From positions 1-7,344 of the forward strand of contig JAPUFZ010000317.1 of assembly GCA_027293245.1 (NCBI GenBank): 7,344 nt of DNA, read 5' to 3'. Shown here one piece after another: positions 6,624 to 7,344 of the stretch (its first letter is position 1; each line of letters begins with the position of its first letter). The position numbers were made by a program, and so were the translations under genes. This DNA comes from Gammaproteobacteria bacterium. Lineage in GTDB: Bacteria > Pseudomonadota > Gammaproteobacteria > GCA-001735895. The notes under the pieces were generated by a model. That model was not told where the DNA came from. It saw only the letters and a list, made by a program, of their open reading frames with translations, and did not search any database.

Positions 6624-7344
6624 CTAAAATCCACCAATGGCTAGACAATAATCTATATGAACTGGGTCGCGAGTTACGCTGGTCTTATCTGCCGCCATTG
6701 ATGGTGTACATGGCGGCCGGGATTTCGGGACTGACTGCAATTGTCGGAACATTTTTCGTTAAAGATTACCTCGGGCTTAGCGCCGCCTTCCTGGCTGCCC
6801 TGGGTTTTTGGGCCAATATTCCCTGGGCTTTAAAAATGCCGGTAGGACACCTGGTTGATCTGATCTGGCGTTGGAAAAGTATCCTGGTTTATCTGGGCGC
6901 GAGTCTTATTGCGTTGAGTCTGATCATCATGATCGGCTTGTTGGGGTATCGTGAGGCGATGACCGCTTTCATGCCTGCAGGCGCCTGGTTTGTGCTGAGT
7001 ACCCTGCTGGCTCCGGTTGGCTACGTAGTCCAGGATACTGTCGCTGACGCGATGACGGTCGAAGCGGTGCCTCATTTTGAGGATAACGGCGATCCGATTG
7101 ATCCGGCCAAACTAAAATTGATGCATACCACCATGCAGACACTGGGCCGAGTAGCAATCATCGGCGGTTCGGTGCTGGTTGCCGGGGTTAATCTTTACCT
7201 GTTTCGTGACGTAGAAAGCCTGCCCGAACTGGAAAAGGCACAAATATATCGTGAAATTTATACCATGGCACTGGTTATACCGTTGGTATCGGTAGCCGGA
7301 GTTTTTTTGGCCAGTTTTATCAAACACCGGGATATACGTGCGAT
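6617..7344 (+). CDS. MFS / BT1-like membrane transporter, N-terminal 242 residues (cut by window edge)
   Basis: An open frame of 242 codons runs off the right edge without a stop. A short amphipathic N-terminus (MLTKIHQWLDNNLYELGREL) leads into hydrophobic segments at about 24-47, 53-71, 88-110, 119-138, 177-195 and 214-234. FWANIPWALKMPVGHLVDLIWRWKSIL (64-90) resembles the loop 2-3 region of MFS carriers, especially the BT1 folate/biopterin family where a Pro-Trp pair precedes the loop. GYVVQDTVADAMTVEAV (135-151) resembles the fourth-to-fifth-helix region of the same group, with conserved acidic residues. A polar loop (152-175) follows. Family is inferred by eye and substrate is unknown. 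No alternative start lies upstream in frame after the reductase stop, and there is no clear ribosome site. It follows the reductase by 28 bases, so co-transcription is likely. Confidence 0.8.
   Translation, partial: MLTKIHQWLDNNLYELGRELRWSYLPPLMVYMAAGISGLTAIVGTFFVKDYLGLSAAFLAALGFWANIPWALKMPVGHLVDLIWRWKSILVYLGASLIALSLIIMIGLLGYREAMTAFMPAGAWFVLSTLLAPVGYVVQDTVADAMTVEAVPHFEDNGDPIDPAKLKLMHTTMQTLGRVAIIGGSVLVAGVNLYLFRDVESLPELEKAQIYREIYTMALVIPLVSVAGVFLASFIKHRDIRA

Noticed and set aside
1..7344. tRNA, rRNA, CRISPR array, riboswitch or intact insertion sequence
   Set aside because: No cloverleaf with TTCRA arm, no regularly spaced direct repeats, no known aptamer core and no transposase frame were seen on either strand.

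Overview
This 7.3 kb window is bacterial. Three things suggest a gammaproteobacterium, perhaps a marine one: balanced base composition, compact ATG-started genes with short overlaps, and protein styles typical of proteobacterial solute transport. No rRNA or other marker fixes the taxon, so this is a moderate-confidence inference.

Layout. Bases 1-396 hold no convincing gene. They hold a strong 26-bp inverted repeat (44-133), a second looser inverted repeat (161-260) and a small hairpin (289-302). Several of these carry versions of the motif AATGACYGCTTT. Bases 397 to about 672, minus strand, encode the C-terminal tail of a TPR-bearing protein of the adenylate-cyclase-associated type. It is broken by a one-base frameshift and cut off from any N-terminal part, so it is a gene remnant. 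A promoter candidate (842-870) and a good ribosome binding site lead into the main operon.

Bases 909-5456 are a complete five-gene branched-chain-amino-acid-type (HAAT/Liv) ABC importer, all on the plus strand: periplasmic binding protein, two permeases (LivH, LivM) and two ATPases (LivG, LivF). livM/livG overlap by 8 bases and livG/livF by 7, so this is one transcription unit. The binding protein resembles the nitrobenzoate/aromatic-acid-type branch of type 1 periplasmic proteins more than LivJ/LivK. The cargo is therefore more likely an aromatic or other carboxylate than leucine, but the sequence does not settle it.

After a 136-base gap comes an aldo/keto reductase with an intact catalytic tetrad (5593-6588). 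After a further 28 bases comes the first 242 residues of a polytopic membrane transporter, MFS/BT1-like, which runs off the right edge. The reductase and this transporter may be co-transcribed. A 10-codon reading frame with its own Shine-Dalgarno overlaps the transporter start.

Most of the window is ordinary transport and metabolism. The least explained parts are the repeat-rich left end, the decayed TPR remnant and the overlapping mini-ORF.
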